A DNA stretch of 42,881 bases from Bacteroidaceae bacterium (GTDB lineage: Bacteria > Bacteroidota > Bacteroidia > Bacteroidales > Bacteroidaceae): the NCBI GenBank assembly GCA_017642425.1, contig JAGCPB010000036.1:1-42881 (forward strand), given 5' to 3'. The translations under genes were made by a program, and so were the position numbers. The stretch's first letter is position 1; each line of letters opens with the position of its first letter. A model generated the notes under the pieces. That model saw only the letters and a list, made by a program, of their open reading frames with translations. It was not told where the DNA came from and searched no databases. This document shows positions 21,814 to 29,191 of this stretch, piece by piece.

Positions 21814-23369
21814 ATGTAATATTGTATTGTAGAGTGAGCACTGAAGAGCAAACCGAAGGTTGCTCATTGGATGTGCAGGAGAAACGTCTTAAGGATTATT
21901 GCTCAAGACTTAATTATTATGTGATAGACACATATAGGGAAGATTATTCCGCAAAGGATTATACGCTCAAACGCCCTAAGATGAAAATCATTTATGAGTA
22001 CTGCAAAAAGCACAGAAATGAAGTGGATAAAATCCTATTCCTACGTTGGGACAGGTTTACAAGGAATGTTGAATTCGGAATGACATTCAAAAGGAAATTC
22101 TATGATGAATTGGGAGTTGAAATCAATGCTATAGAAAACCCTATTGACTTCTCCACTCCAGAGTGGAGTACTCTAATGCCATTATATTGCGGCGTAGCCC
22201 ACACCGAAGATGAAAAGATTTCAAGAAGAACTAAGGATGGCATGCAAGGCTCTCGCTTAAAAGGAAAGTTGATGGGTAAAGCGCCCAAAGGATACAAGAA
22301 TATGCGAGTAAAAAACGATTGTTGGGTTATAGTAGATAACGCCGAAGCCGAGAAAGTAAAAGAGTTATTCAAGGAGGTGGCAAAAGGAGTGGAAGCCCCC
22401 AATTTAATCAGGAAAAGACTATATCCGAGCCTCTCCAAAACAACCTTCTACAGAATACTAACCAACAGATTCTACATAGGTGAAATTTATATCCCTGCCT
22501 ATGATGGTTTTGAGGAAAGATATATTACAGGACAGCATGATGCCATCATTGATGAGCAAACATTCAACTGCGTTCAGGATATATTAAAAGGAAAGAGGAA
22601 AGGACAACCAAAGTTGACAAAAACATCTGCCCCTGAACTCTATTTACGCAAGTTCTTAGTATGCCCTGTATGCGGGCACATTCTTACAGGTGCCTTCAGT
22701 AAGGGCAACGGCGGACGTTACCCATACTATTTTTGTAACCATAACCATAAGCATATAAACATCAGAGCAGAGAGGGTGAATGAAGGCTTTATAAAGTACA
22801 TCTCAAGTCTTGAACCAAGCAAGGATGTATTGGCACTATACAATGAGATATTAGATGATGTCAGAAGTGACAATAAGAAGGAGGGTGAGAGAAAGATAAT
22901 CAAGTTGGAATCAGAATTGGAGAAACTAAAACAAAGAGCAAATAGAGTCAGAGATTTATTTTATGACGGACAGATAGCAAAGGAAGAAAAAGAAGATACG
23001 ATTCAACGTATAACAAAAGAAATGGTATCTTTGGAAAACCAAATAGAAGAACAACGACTAATCAACAATCCATCGATAAAGAAAATGATTGATTACTCAA
23101 TAAACCTCATAGCCAATATGGGCAAATTCTTTGAGCAAGCACCTATGGAAGTGCGTATTAAACTGCTTGGTTCGATATTTCCTGAAAAAATTGAATTTGA
23201 TGGCGAAAATTATCGAACCAACTCATACAACAAAATGTTAGAGTATATCTATCAAAATTCCAAGCAATTACAGGGTAAAAGAAAAGAGAGTGACTTAAAA
23301 AATCACTCTCAGTCCCATTTGGGGTGCCCGGTGGGACTCGAACCCACGACATTCAGAACCACAATCTGA
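21810..23369 (+). CDS. large serine recombinase (site-specific integrase)
   Basis: 519 residues as read in the integrated state. The N-terminal catalytic domain has Ser10 in LYCRVSTEEQ, then RWDRFTRN. A Recombinase domain (about 165-270, KAPKGYKNMRV ... ITGQHDAIIDEQTF) and a zinc ribbon (CPVCGHILTG ... YYFCNHNH) follow. A long coiled coil (about 350-415) is typical of integrases that form synapses through it. The gene ends inside tRNA-His: residues from about 504 on are encoded antisense to the tRNA, and the stop is in the tRNA gene. It is coupled to the 51-residue ORF. It is the likely enzyme for integration and excision between the 11-bp repeats. Confidence 0.92.
   Translation: MNVILYCRVSTEEQTEGCSLDVQEKRLKDYCSRLNYYVIDTYREDYSAKDYTLKRPKMKIIYEYCKKHRNEVDKILFLRWDRFTRNVEFGMTFKRKFYDELGVEINAIENPIDFSTPEWSTLMPLYCGVAHTEDEKISRRTKDGMQGSRLKGKLMGKAPKGYKNMRVKNDCWVIVDNAEAEKVKELFKEVAKGVEAPNLIRKRLYPSLSKTTFYRILTNRFYIGEIYIPAYDGFEERYITGQHDAIIDEQTFNCVQDILKGKRKGQPKLTKTSAPELYLRKFLVCPVCGHILTGAFSKGNGGRYPYYFCNHNHKHINIRAERVNEGFIKYISSLEPSKDVLALYNEILDDVRSDNKKEGERKIIKLESELEKLKQRANRVRDLFYDGQIAKEEKEDTIQRITKEMVSLENQIEEQRLINNPSIKKMIDYSINLIANMGKFFEQAPMEVRIKLLGSIFPEKIEFDGENYRTNSYNKMLEYIYQNSKQLQGKRKESDLKNHSQSHLGCPVGLEPTTFRTTI
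23281..23310 (-). terminator. current tRNA-His terminator (element-encoded)
   Basis: On the minus strand, GAGAGTGA-9 bases-TCACTCTC followed by TTTTC (stem 23303-23310 with 23286-23293). It lies inside the recombinase coding region, antisense to it, and 10 bases past the tRNA 3' end. The element brings its own terminator for the host tRNA. Confidence 0.7.
23318..23328. repeat. right attachment-site repeat (tRNA 3' end)
   Basis: TTTGGGGTGCC, identical to 18345-18355; on the minus strand it reads as the last acceptor-stem bases, discriminator and CCA of tRNA-His. Confidence 0.75.
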
Positions 23370-23397
23370 CGCTCTAACCAACTGAACTACGGGCACC
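23320..23397 (-). tRNA. tRNA-His (anticodon GTG)
   Basis: A full cloverleaf on the minus strand. An encoded extra G at 23397 (G-1) faces discriminator C at 23323, the identity pair of tRNA-His. The acceptor stem is GTGCCCG with CGGGCAC. The anticodon arm is TCAGA-TTGTGGT-TCTGA, giving GTG at 23362-23360. The T-arm is GTGGG-TTCGAGT-CCCAC, and CCA is encoded at 23322-23320. The 3' end is the integration site of the element to the left. A strong promoter lies at 23427-23458. Confidence 0.97.
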
Positions 23398-23402
23398 ATA
23401 TA

Positions 23403-23418
23403 AACCGGCATTCCGGTT
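23403..23418. other. small hairpin in the tRNA-His leader
   Basis: AACCGG-catt-CCGGTT lies between the tRNA promoter and the tRNA 5' end. It would be in the precursor transcript, perhaps guiding 5' processing. Confidence 0.45.
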
Positions 23419-23426
23419 AAAGCGGT

Positions 23427-23458
23427 GCAAAGGTAGCAATTAATCAGAATAACGCAAA
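23427..23458 (-). promoter_or_regulatory. promoter of tRNA-His
   Basis: On the minus strand, TTTG, 19 bases of spacer, then TACCTTTGC (23435-23427): a perfect Bacteroidetes promoter about 30 bases upstream of the tRNA. Confidence 0.75.
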
Positions 23459-23471
23459 AGGTTGAGGTGAT

Positions 23472-23609
23472 TTATTTGTTCTTGTTTTCTTTTTGTTTCC
23501 TAAGTTCCTCCAGGTTGCGGGGGCTGAGAACGCATTTGTCGTGAAAATAGAAATTCCTCTTGGGCTTGCCCAAGATCTTAATGTCTTTGCTAAGATTCCA
23601 AAGTGACAT
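23472..23609 (-). CDS. 45-residue conserved-looking small protein (LWN type)
   Basis: ATG at 23609 to TAA at 23474-23472. The product starts MSLWNLSKDIKILGKPKRN, then FYFHDKC and a charged helical tail LEELRKQKENKNK. It has coding character: basic, balanced composition and no stop for its whole length. It shares an LWN...LG.K+.F.F pattern with the divergent small gene at 23712-23852, so the two look like relatives. Function unknown. Confidence 0.6.
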   Translation of the reverse strand: MSLWNLSKDIKILGKPKRNFYFHDKCVLSPRNLEELRKQKENKNK

Positions 23610-23711
23610 ATTGCAAAAGGATTAATTTGTTTTAATGCTCAAATGTATGAAAAATAATTTGTTAATACGATTATTTTGTTTATTATTGCATAAACCAATA
23701 ATTGTACAGCC

Positions 23712-23852
23712 ATGTTGTGGAATAAATTACATTTTGCAAATCAGATGAGAGACCTTGGTGCCAAGCGCAGATTCAATTTCCAGCAGAAAGGTTTCGGAGA
23801 CTACTACATCAAACATCACGAAGATGAGAATAAAGAAACTGAGGAGAAGTAA
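23712..23852 (+). CDS. 46-residue small protein (LWN type)
   Basis: ATG at 23712 to TAA at 23850-23852. It starts MLWNKLHFANQMRDLGAKRR, then FNFQQKGFGDYYIKHHEDE and a glutamate-rich tail. It is followed directly by an intrinsic terminator whose left arm overlaps the stop region, which supports it as a real transcript. It is divergent from and weakly similar to the gene at 23472-23609. Function unknown. Confidence 0.6.
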   Translation: MLWNKLHFANQMRDLGAKRRFNFQQKGFGDYYIKHHEDENKETEEK

Positions 23853-23869
23853 TTCCCCTCAGTTTTTGT
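23838..23869 (+). terminator. terminator of the 46-residue gene
   Basis: ACTGAGG (23838-23844) pairs with CCTCAGT (23857-23863), followed by TTTTTGTTTT. It lies between convergent genes and may serve both. Confidence 0.75.
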
Positions 23870-23870
23870 T

Positions 23871-24755
23871 TTAAAGCCTCTCACCGCAGTGTTTGCAGTA
23901 GTTGGCGTTGAGGTCTGTCTTCTCGTTGCAGCGGGGGCATCGGCCATCTTTTCCTTTCTTCTTGGTGGTGTCAATCATTGTGGCCGATACGATACCGGTG
24001 GGTACGGCAATGATTGTGTAACCCAGGATCATCACTATTCCTGACAGGAACTTGCCCAGTGCGGTAACAGGCGTGATATCGCCGTATCCTACTGTGGTCA
24101 GAGTGACTATTGCCCAGTATATGCTGGTGGGAATGCTTGTGAACAGGGTTCCGGGCGTACCGCTCTCAACAATATACATTATGGTGCCCAGTATGCACAC
24201 CAGCACCACCACGAACATGAAATAGACCAGTATCTTGACCAGACTCTTTCGGATGCTCTCCAAAAGAAGGTATCCCTCATTGATAAATGCGAACAGTTTG
24301 AGAACCCTGAATATGCGGAACAGGCGGAATGTTCGCATCAGGGCCAGATATCTTAGCGGCGGGAAGAATACGCTGAGCAGCTGTGGCCATGTGGCCAACA
24401 GGTCAATTATGCCGAAGAAACTCAGTACATACTCTCGTTTTACGGGTGAGCAATAGACTCTTAGCATATACTCAATGGCGAACAGTATGCTCAGAACATA
24501 CTCAAGGACAATGATTGCAGTCTTAAGGATTCCGGCACCCGTCAGTTCCATGTGAATGAGTGTCTGGAATGAGTAATCATCAACCTTAAGTACACTTTCC
24601 AATGAGGCTATAACGATACACAGCGCTATAGCAATCATTATGGTTATGTCAACCGGCTTGGAAAGCGGATCTGTTCCCTCAAACAGAATCCTGTAGAGCC
24701 TCTCCTTGTCCTTAATTATTTCAATCAGCTTTTTGATTCTTGATTGTTCCCTCAT
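23871..24755 (-). CDS. voltage-gated-type potassium channel with C-terminal zinc ribbon
   Basis: 294 residues. Six membrane helices of the ion_trans superfamily are visible: an S1-S4 region ending in the arginine-rich FRLFRIFRVLKLF (S4 sensor-like) and a pore loop with the K+ selectivity filter TVGYGD in SIYWAIVTLTTVGYGDITPVT. A rubredoxin-like zinc ribbon (CPRCNEKTDLNANYCKHCGERL) closes the C-terminus. It should conduct K+ across the inner membrane. The start at 24755 overlaps the symporter gene by 35 bases, so the two are coupled. The zinc ribbon might sense metal or redox state or simply stabilise the tetramer. Confidence 0.9.
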   Translation of the reverse strand: MREQSRIKKLIEIIKDKERLYRILFEGTDPLSKPVDITIMIAIALCIVIASLESVLKVDDYSFQTLIHMELTGAGILKTAIIVLEYVLSILFAIEYMLRVYCSPVKREYVLSFFGIIDLLATWPQLLSVFFPPLRYLALMRTFRLFRIFRVLKLFAFINEGYLLLESIRKSLVKILVYFMFVVVLVCILGTIMYIVESGTPGTLFTSIPTSIYWAIVTLTTVGYGDITPVTALGKFLSGIVMILGYTIIAVPTGIVSATMIDTTKKKGKDGRCPRCNEKTDLNANYCKHCGERL

Positions 24756-26106
24756 AGTCCTTCAATGCTTTGATTGCCTTAGGGTAGAGCAGTATGATAC
24801 CTATGACCGTGAACCACGCCATCAGGCCTACGCCAATATCGCCCAACTGCCAGACCACATCGGCTTCACGTACAGCTCCGAATATTACAGATGCCAGCAT
24901 TACGGCCTGCAGAATGCGGATTACCAGTTTCTCATGCTTGGGGTTCTTGCCCCTGAACAGGTAGATAATGCTTGACTCTGAATAGAAATAGTATGCCATT
25001 ATGGTGCTGTAGACAAAGAAAATCATGGCAACCGATACAAACTGGCTGCCGAATCCTGCAAACACTGTATCGACCGCATTCTGTGTATATGCGGCGTAGT
25101 TGTTGCCAAGTTCCGGGGCGTTTGCCAAAAGCATGTTGCCATCGGCATCCAGAATGTTATAGGTTCCGGATGTGAGTATCATGAGAGCGGTAGCGGTGCA
25201 AACAAACAGCGTATCCACATACACTGAGAATGACTGTGCCAGACCCTGCTGCGCATGTGCCTGTACATCGGCTGCGGCCGATACCATAGCTCCGGTTCCC
25301 TGGCCGGCCTCATTTGAGAATATGCCGCGCTTAACACCCATGGCTATGGTGGAGCCTATTATGCCTCCGCATACTGGGTTGATTCCGAATGCATTGGTGA
25401 AGATGCTTTTGAATACTGCGGGAACATCACCTATATGATAGGCTACCACAACGATGGCCAATGCAATATAGCCGAAAGCCATGAACGGGGTTATTATAGA
25501 CGCTACTTTTGCTATGCGTTTTACTCCGCCCACAATCACCACACCCAGCAGAGCGGCCAGGATTATGCCCGATGTCAGTGTGGATACCGGGAATGCGTTA
25601 TGCATTGTAGATGAAGCGCCGTTGGACTGTACCATTGTAAGGCACACGGCACAGGCAATGATGGTGATTACGGCAAAGACTATTCCAAGCCAGCGCTGGC
25701 GCAGTCCTTCTTCAAAAATACTGAACGGTCCGCCGCGATATCCGCTTGAGTGGCGGAACTTGTACATCTGTGACAGTGTGGACTCTACAAAGGCGGTCGA
25801 TGCGCCGAAGAATGCTACCACCCACATCCAGAATACGGCTCCGGGGCCACCGAATGCAATGGCTGTAGCAACACCTACAATGTTTCCTGTTCCAACTCTT
25901 CCTGAAAGGGCTATGCAGAATGCCTCGAATGACGAAATTCCGTCAGCACCGCGTTTCTTACTGAAAAGAGAGCGCACCATAAGCCCGATGCGCCTTACCT
26001 GCACAAATCGCGTACAGACAGAGAAGAACAGTCCGGCGCCCAGCAGTAGTACCACCAGCCCCGGGTTCCAGACTATCTTATTTATATATGAAACTATCTC
26101 GTTCAC
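24721..26106 (-). CDS. sodium:alanine symporter family protein (AGCS)
   Basis: 461 residues, about eleven membrane helices. Family hallmarks of AGCS/AlsT (PF01235): FEAFCIALSGRVGTGNIVGVATAIAFGGPGAVFWMW, GGVKRIAKVASIITPFMA, and GVKRGIFSNEAGQGTGAMVSAAADV. It imports alanine or glycine with Na+. Its ATG overlaps the stop of the GH9 gene (26103-26106) and its end overlaps the potassium channel gene by 35 bases, so three functionally different genes share one transcript. Confidence 0.92.
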   Translation of the reverse strand: MNEIVSYINKIVWNPGLVVLLLGAGLFFSVCTRFVQVRRIGLMVRSLFSKKRGADGISSFEAFCIALSGRVGTGNIVGVATAIAFGGPGAVFWMWVVAFFGASTAFVESTLSQMYKFRHSSGYRGGPFSIFEEGLRQRWLGIVFAVITIIACAVCLTMVQSNGASSTMHNAFPVSTLTSGIILAALLGVVIVGGVKRIAKVASIITPFMAFGYIALAIVVVAYHIGDVPAVFKSIFTNAFGINPVCGGIIGSTIAMGVKRGIFSNEAGQGTGAMVSAAADVQAHAQQGLAQSFSVYVDTLFVCTATALMILTSGTYNILDADGNMLLANAPELGNNYAAYTQNAVDTVFAGFGSQFVSVAMIFFVYSTIMAYYFYSESSIIYLFRGKNPKHEKLVIRILQAVMLASVIFGAVREADVVWQLGDIGVGLMAWFTVIGIILLYPKAIKALKDYEGTIKNQKAD

Positions 26107-28193
26107 TTATAAGGATCTTTGTCGCCCGGTTTCCAGGTGCAGCCGCCAGCCAGAATGGGGTAGACTACTGACGGGAAACAGAGGCTCTGATAAATTGTAT
26201 ATTCGTTGTTCTGATAGTTGTCAAGAATATCTATGTAGGCACGCTCACGCGGAGTGGTGTTACGGCTTATTGCCGGGTAGCTGGGATAGTTGCGCACATA
26301 GTTGCCGGCACCGAACACCAGAATACCGGGACGCGGACCCCAGCCCTGCTCAATTGTGTAGGCGCTCTCGCGGTCATGCGGCCAGTGAACCTGGTCAAAT
26401 CCAAGTGTGGTCATATAGCACTTGCCCAGCGGGTTGAGTCCAAGCGCATAGTCCATCATCTGGCTTACTGCGTCTATGTACTCCTGCTTGCCGGTGAGCT
26501 TCCACATCAGCACGATGGGGAATGTGTACTGTCCCTGAGCCACGTTGCTGCCCCACCAGTTTACGTTCATGGGTGCGCCGTTGGGGTAGGCGTTCTGGGC
26601 AAATGCTTCTATCTGCTTATCTACAACAGCCTGCAGTATATCTTTGAATGCCTTTACGGTGGCGGGATCGGTCTTGCTGGCGGGAGCCAGTATGTAGCTG
26701 AAGAAATATGAGGTCAGCCAGCCGCGCTCGGCAAAAATCTCTGAACCCTGGTTGTAGGTGGTGAGAATCTGCTCTGCATCGGCCACATGTGACTTGATGT
26801 ACTCATGGCACTCTGCATTGCCGGTCATGAGGTATTTCTCAACGTTATAATACATGCGGAATGAAGCCGGCATCTCACGGTTACGCTCGCCATATACGCG
26901 TACGGTTGCATTATAAGCCAGTTCTGCGCGCTCAGCATATTCTTTGCTCTTGGCTGCATCATACGGCTTGATTATGCGTGCAAAGTGATAGAACAGACCT
27001 GATGCCCAGGCCGATGTACGCGGATCAAGAGTCTCGGAACCAAACAGATGGTCCTCAAAATCGTATGTGGTAAAGGGTGAATATCCGTTGGTCTCAGTAC
27101 CCCATGGAATCTGGCCGTCCTCCTCCTGGAAGTACTTCCAGAACATGGTGCCCCATTCAGCCTCGTCAAGGATATCGGGAATTCCGTTGCCCTTGCCCAG
27201 TATGTTGAAGTTCTCATCAAACTTGTCGGGGATGTTGAACTGGTCATCGGTAAAGAGGCTGGGGAATGTCTCAAATGTGGTGAGCAGGGTGCTGGGTACA
27301 TCCATATGGTAGGTGCGGCGGTCTGCATCGCCTGCATCGTGATAGCCGCCCCATGCCTGGATGGTAGGCTCTGTGCCTTTCACAACCAGGCGGGCTTCAC
27401 CGATGCGGTCATAAGTCTGGTAAATTGTCTCGTGGCAGCGCTTGGTGCGGTAGCTGAAATCTGAGTAGGGCTCTATGATCTGTATGCCGCAGCGCTGGTT
27501 GAACAGAGAACGGAAACTAACGTATGACAGCTTCTGTGAGAACTGGCCGCCTACGCCGAAGGGATATGATGAGCCGTAGCCCTCAACCACAATCTTGTAC
27601 GGTCCGCCCTGGGGTACCTTTGCAAGGTCGATGCGGTAAACAAAATCGCCCGATGACTGGTCCTGGCCAATCTCCGTAAGCTGGCCTGATGTAACCTTCT
27701 TGCCAATCTTGTTTTTCTTGAACTGATATACGGTGTAACCCGGCAGGGCGCCCTCAATCTTCTTTACGCCGCCGTCACCCAGATAGATGGCAAAATTGGC
27801 GAATCGCTTGGTTGACAATGCGCTGTAGGCAACCTGATTGGTCTTGATGGCCTCACAGAACACATTCCTGTCCTTGAACTTGAGTTTGTAATTTCCGTAA
27901 GGAGTCTCAATGCTGTATTTCTTGCCGTTCCGGAGCGTGGGTACGGTCAGATAGACAAAATGGTCACATTTGTCGGCTGCCGCAGCGGTGCGGTTCACGG
28001 CAAGCACCTGAACTCCGTTCACTTTCCACAGGGATGGATCGGATATATCGACCTCATTGACATCGAGCGTATCACTCAGATAATAAAGCTCAATAACGTT
28101 GTCCGCAGCGGTGCGGATTTCCTGTAAGGTGAGTTTTGCGTTAGCTGATAAGGTCATCAGCATAGCGAATGATAAGGTTAGTAATGGTTTCAT
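26103..28193 (-). CDS. GH9 endoglucanase with N-terminal Ig-like (CelD_N) domain
   Basis: 696 residues from the ATG at 28193. The frame to 28220 runs through the -7 box, and the ATG at 28199 is a second choice. A signal peptide MKPLLTLSFAMLMTLSANA is followed by a CelD_N immunoglobulin-like domain (about 20-225), then a GH9 (alpha/alpha)6 barrel. The catalytic bases are in WGGYHDAGDADRRTYH and the acid glutamate in DNYQNNEYTIYQ; WPHDRESAYTIEQGWGPRPG is the usual substrate histidine-arginine region. It cleaves beta-1,4-glucan, or mixed-linkage glucan or xyloglucan. No CBM or dockerin is present. The stop overlaps the symporter start. Confidence 0.93.
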   Translation of the reverse strand: MKPLLTLSFAMLMTLSANAKLTLQEIRTAADNVIELYYLSDTLDVNEVDISDPSLWKVNGVQVLAVNRTAAAADKCDHFVYLTVPTLRNGKKYSIETPYGNYKLKFKDRNVFCEAIKTNQVAYSALSTKRFANFAIYLGDGGVKKIEGALPGYTVYQFKKNKIGKKVTSGQLTEIGQDQSSGDFVYRIDLAKVPQGGPYKIVVEGYGSSYPFGVGGQFSQKLSYVSFRSLFNQRCGIQIIEPYSDFSYRTKRCHETIYQTYDRIGEARLVVKGTEPTIQAWGGYHDAGDADRRTYHMDVPSTLLTTFETFPSLFTDDQFNIPDKFDENFNILGKGNGIPDILDEAEWGTMFWKYFQEEDGQIPWGTETNGYSPFTTYDFEDHLFGSETLDPRTSAWASGLFYHFARIIKPYDAAKSKEYAERAELAYNATVRVYGERNREMPASFRMYYNVEKYLMTGNAECHEYIKSHVADAEQILTTYNQGSEIFAERGWLTSYFFSYILAPASKTDPATVKAFKDILQAVVDKQIEAFAQNAYPNGAPMNVNWWGSNVAQGQYTFPIVLMWKLTGKQEYIDAVSQMMDYALGLNPLGKCYMTTLGFDQVHWPHDRESAYTIEQGWGPRPGILVFGAGNYVRNYPSYPAISRNTTPRERAYIDILDNYQNNEYTIYQSLCFPSVVYPILAGGCTWKPGDKDPYK

Positions 28194-28216
28194 AAGCATT
28201 GGTAAATATTTATATC

Positions 28217-28225
28217 GCAAAGATA
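28217..28225 (-). promoter_or_regulatory. -7 box for the GH9-AGCS-channel operon
   Basis: TATCTTTGC on the minus strand, a perfect match, about 23 bases before the chosen ATG. It rules out the upstream start of the GH9 frame. Confidence 0.65.
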
Positions 28226-28231
28226 TGAAAT

Positions 28232-29188
28232 CTATTCGGGGATAACAATGTATTGAGGTCGGATAGTGCGGTTGGGATGGAGGTCGTAGCTGCTCATGCG
28301 GGTCTGAAACATATTTTTCTTAAGACGCAGGGTTACAGCCAGACCTTCATAAGTGTGTGGAGCGGTCATGTTTGAAATGTAGTTGCCAAGGGACCAGACG
28401 GTCAGATGGCGTGACGGACGGTTACGGTAGTCGGGTAGGGTACGTACGGGCTGCACCACGTGCGGATGGCTTCCTATTATATGGTCTACCCCGTGGGCGT
28501 AGAGCCAGTCTTCAAGTTTGCGCTGCTGCGTATCGGGCTGTCTCATGTATTCGGTCCCCCAGTGCATGCAGGCAATTATGCAGTCAACTTTCAGTTCCCT
28601 GGCACGCATCAGGTCTTTCCGTATCACGGCTGTATCTATGTAGTTGACAATGCAGGGTTGGGCTACTGGTATGCCGTTTGTGTCATAAGTGTAGTTTAAC
28701 AGGGCAATACGTATGCCGTTCCGTTCCAGGATATATGGGTATAGTGAATCCCTCTCGGCCTGATTGCGGTATGTTCCCAAATGGCCGATGTCCAGACTGT
28801 CCAGCACATCGAGTGTGCGGATGAGACCATAGTTGTGCCGGTCCAGGCAGTGGTTGTTGGCTGTAAGGAAAATATCAAATCCGGCATCTTTTACCGCTTG
28901 GGCAAGTTCATCGGGAGAACAGAAGTTGGGATATCCGGAGTAGGGAGCACCTCCCAGAGTGGTCTCAAAGTTGCAGACAGCAACATCGGCTGCCTCAATC
29001 TCCGGGGTTACCAGAGCGAAACAGCCGCTGTATTCATATGTACCGTCAGGTCTGCGTGCTGCGTCCAGCTGGGCCTTATGCTGCATTATATCTCCGGCAA
29101 AGTATAGGGAGATACTGTCAGGGGTTTGGGCCGATGCGCCGAGCGTGCATATCAGCCATATCCCGATGAATATGGCAGACCTGGTCAC
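28232..29188 (-). CDS. CapA-family metallophosphatase-fold protein, secreted
   Basis: 318 residues with a signal peptide (IFIGIWLICTLGASAQ). The PGA_cap/CapA fold is recognised from LYFAGDIMQHKAQL, AVCNFETTLGG, FLTANNHCLDRHNYGLIRTLD and DHIIGSHPHVVQPV, whose Asp, His and Asn residues line the binuclear metal site of calcineurin-like enzymes. The name comes from poly-gamma-glutamate capsule synthesis, but Bacteroidetes homologues have no proven substrate. It follows folD by 3 bases in an ffh-folD-capA operon. Confidence 0.88.
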   Translation of the reverse strand: MTRSAIFIGIWLICTLGASAQTPDSISLYFAGDIMQHKAQLDAARRPDGTYEYSGCFALVTPEIEAADVAVCNFETTLGGAPYSGYPNFCSPDELAQAVKDAGFDIFLTANNHCLDRHNYGLIRTLDVLDSLDIGHLGTYRNQAERDSLYPYILERNGIRIALLNYTYDTNGIPVAQPCIVNYIDTAVIRKDLMRARELKVDCIIACMHWGTEYMRQPDTQQRKLEDWLYAHGVDHIIGSHPHVVQPVRTLPDYRNRPSRHLTVWSLGNYISNMTAPHTYEGLAVTLRLKKNMFQTRMSSYDLHPNRTIRPQYIVIPE

Positions 29189-29191
29189 GTT

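Larger units (their letters stand above)
18345..23328. mobile_element. about 5 kb integrative element in tRNA-His with serine recombinases and a rolling-circle-type Rep
   Basis: Bounded by 11-bp direct repeats, one of which is the 3' end of an intact tRNA-His. The interior is much more AT-rich than both flanks. It carries, in order, a NUMOD3-like small gene, a gene II/X-like replication initiator, an opposite-strand lipoprotein gene and a small gene, a small serine recombinase, a 51-residue ORF, and a large serine recombinase at the right end. There are no conjugation genes, no Zot-type assembly ATPase and no capsid gene. An integrative mobilisable or replicative mini-element or phage satellite is the best description. 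Removing it restores tRNA-His followed by its own terminator. Confidence 0.85.

Noticed and set aside
18345-23328. Inovirus (filamentous prophage)
   Set aside because: The Rep resembles gene II/X proteins, but no Zot/gene I ATPase and no small coat proteins with single membrane helices were found.
25481-26437. 318-codon plus-strand frame
   Set aside because: Antisense to the alanine symporter and GH9 genes; composition is not protein-like.
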